A stretch of 64,000 nt of DNA. Source: Mugil cephalus (lineage: Eukaryota > Chordata > Actinopteri > Mugiliformes > Mugilidae). This document shows, piece by piece, positions 61,993-64,000 of the stretch (the stretch's first letter is position 1; every line of letters begins with the position of its first letter). A program made the position numbers and the translations under genes. The notes below the pieces were generated by a model, which saw only the letters and a program-made list of their open reading frames with translations, was not told where the DNA came from and did not search any database. Location: positions 6,621,501 to 6,685,500 of the forward strand of contig NC_061781.1 in the NCBI RefSeq assembly GCF_022458985.1, given 5' to 3'.

Positions 61993-63060
61993 CAGAGTCA
62001 GGGTGGTCAGTTAGGAAAGGATACAGCGAGCGTATGCCTCAGTGAAGTGGACCACCCAAAGCAGACAGCATACGCCACCTCACACCATGGAGTGCAGACC
62101 AAACTGTAAGCTTCACACTGTTTCATACTCCAAATATTGTTGAATGACCACTCTCTCTCTGGCTGCTAAACAGGCTTACAGAGAGGAACCCATGAGCAAC
62201 GGCAGCAATGTGTCACCTTGAGAAGTCCCGTGCAGAATAAAGTCTAGATCAAAGAGGAGATGAAAAGAAAGAAGAAACCTAACTGTCCTGCCTCTCAACT
62301 GTATATGTATTATTTTTATCAGAGGCTGTTCAGAGACAAAATAAGGTTTTGTTGTGAACCGAAAACAGTTCAGATACAATGGATCTAATACATTGTCTAA
62401 AAAGTAGAGAAAAAGGCAGCAACAGAAGCCTGGAAAAAGTAATACTAATACAACAAATACCTGTGAAAGATCTTGGCAACAGGCCAGTAACATAAGTGTG
62501 TACAAAAAGAGCGTTCCAGAGGGGCCGAGTCTTTGACGAGAATAAAGAGAGGAAGGTGAACCACTGTGTGAAAGAGGTACACAGGCAGTTCAGTAATTAA
62601 ACAATTATGTTTTATAATTGCAGAGCAGGAGGGTATTTCATCACTTAAACGTGACTACGTATCACGTACGTATCTTTAAAAGACAGAGAACCAGAAGAAA
62701 AAGCCATCGAATGGCTGTGATCTCACGAACCCTCAGAAACACTTCTGAAAACTGCACGCACAAATGCAAATTAGAATACTGAAGGAAAAATAAAGATCCA
62801 GTAATACTACTCGTTCTGGACCAAAGTTGATTGCAGATGGAAAAAAATATTTTTTTTTATTTTTTTTTTGGAACTCATGGACACCAAGTCCATGTATATA
62901 ATATATATTTACACCAATCTGTTTCTTCTGTTCATATGGCAATTTTGTGTTGTTGTTTTTTTTTTTGCTTATACTATTTTATTAATTTTATTAGATGTTT
63001 AATATTTTATCATTTTTTTACTTGGTCGTTTTTCATGGTTCTCTATGAGGTGCAACTAGG

Positions 63061-63110
63061 CTATTGTGACCAAGCGATTTCCCTTGTGGATGATTAAAGT
63101 CTGTCTAAGT
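63061..63110 (+). mobile_element. LINE-type 3' end
   Basis: The string GCGATTTCCCTTGTGGATGATTAAAGTCTGTCTAAGT (in pieces) is a decayed form of the common fish LINE terminus in which TTTCCC..TGTGGAT..ATAAAGT is followed by short TCTA repeats. The remainder of the element is not recognisable. Confidence 0.5.
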
Positions 63111-64000
63111 CCTTGAGGCTAAAGGGCAGAAGGCACTTGTTAGTGTAGAGTTCAAAAGCCAGTAACGGATTAATGGGGTGCTTTAGTGAACACATAATGA
63201 CATATGTCACCATCAAAACAATTTTTCAAAGTGCAGGCAAAGTCTTCTTATCTCAGCAAGACAAAGCCAAACAACTGCACGTATTACAGTAACATATCAG
63301 AATGACTCCATATTAACAGAGTCTGAGTGTTAAATGGGCCATTCTGCAATTAATTGTAATATTATGAAAACAAAACTACAACAAAGGAAACTCTGAACTG
63401 TTGGCCATCTGAAATGCTATGTCAAACAAGAACAGGAAATGGGAAACAGTTTGCTTTCAGAACTACAGCGACTGACCTCTTTAGCTACAAAATGCTTACA
63501 GAGTGTTGTTAAAGGAAGAGGTTATGCATCACAGCTATAAACATTTGTCCTGACATTTTACTGGCATCAGTTCAAAATTGCCATATAGTTTTTGTCTTTG
63601 TGCTATTTTCAGATAAATACTGAGCTTAAATGATGGTTGCATTCAGTTTTTATCAACAGTTTATTACTTCCCAAGTTTTTGGGAAACTGTGTTGTAGAGC
63701 AGGACTGAAAAAAAATTTGACCAATGAAATACTAGGTGTGCATTGTATGATTCCTATCAAGTTAAAAATTGGAGAAACGTGTGAACTGAAAACAAGTCCT
63801 AAGAGCTTGTTCCCAAGATGGCAGATACCTTTCAACAGAGCTGAGAAGTCTGTAAAAAAAAGTAAGCATACCTAAAATATTGAGCAACCCAAGAAAACAA
63901 ACTCATTTGGCTCCAGACATCTTGATGTGTGTATCAAGTGTGTGTGGTCTGTTAAGGGCCATACTCGCTTGTCTGGTTATTAGCCCTTCAGCTTCACTGA

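Larger units (their letters stand above)
57474..64000 (-). other. traf3ip1: Presumed traf3ip1 intron sequence; no further exon identified
   Basis: About 6.5 kb in which the preceding traf3ip1 exon (expected to encode a segment like the human GGLVKKILETK) was searched for on the minus strand without success. Contents: a 15-base G-run (57957-57971), CA/GT runs (58095-58172), an A-run (58969-58985 area), LINE tails (59917-59978, 63061-63110), a hairpin (59874-59913) and a coding-like short frame (61864-61992). Confidence 0.45.

Noticed and set aside
1..64000. tRNA, rRNA, CRISPR arrays, bacterial operons or viral genes
   Set aside because: No cloverleaf/B-box arrangement, repeat-spacer pattern or such genes were seen by eye; the genes are spliced vertebrate genes.

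Overview
The window is vertebrate nuclear DNA, most likely from a teleost fish. Four intron-bearing or UTR-split genes, all read from the minus strand, lie in the order traf3ip1 (3' end only), asb1, a PTF/Fer-family bHLH gene, twist2. Human chromosome 2q37.3 carries TRAF3IP1-ASB1-TWIST2-HDAC4 in the same order and relative orientation, so the twist gene is called twist2 rather than twist1; its N-terminus fits this too. Compact introns (asb1 coding exons span under 5 kb), a deletion-derived Tc1-like transposon, short inverted-repeat elements and fish-style LINE 3' tails support a teleost. No bacterial, organellar or viral genes were seen.

Layout. 1-1.2 kb: no gene; a convergent hdac4 3' end could lie here but nothing codes. 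1.2-4.4 kb: twist2, an intronless 164-codon reading frame with a probable second, purely 3'UTR exon. 4.5-14.8 kb: non-coding. 14.8-16.25 kb: a two-exon bHLH gene (205 aa after splicing) with an HLH closest to Ptf1a/Ferd3l and a 38-nt terminal coding exon. 16.3-47.1 kb: a gene desert of about 31 kb holding transposon relics, hairpins, simple repeats, probable conserved regulatory stretches and one short coding-like exon (30237-30361) that I could not assign. 47.1-52.0 kb: asb1, five coding exons, 350 aa, ankyrin repeats plus SOCS box. 52-56.8 kb: LINE relics and the probable long traf3ip1 3'UTR. 56.8-57.5 kb: the last two coding exons of traf3ip1 (IFT54). 57.5-64 kb: presumably traf3ip1 intron sequence, with LINE tails, low-complexity DNA and one short coding-like frame (61864-61992); no earlier traf3ip1 exon was convincingly found.

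Functional picture. Two developmental bHLH regulators (twist2, and the PTF/Fer-like gene) sit side by side next to a large non-coding domain, while asb1 (E3 ligase substrate adaptor) and traf3ip1 (intraflagellar transport) are housekeeping-type neighbours. TWIST1 is likewise next to FERD3L in human, so the twist + Fer-type bHLH pair looks like an ancient linkage kept at the twist2 locus here. The bHLH gene is the most interesting item: I recall no such gene between ASB1 and TWIST2 in mammals.
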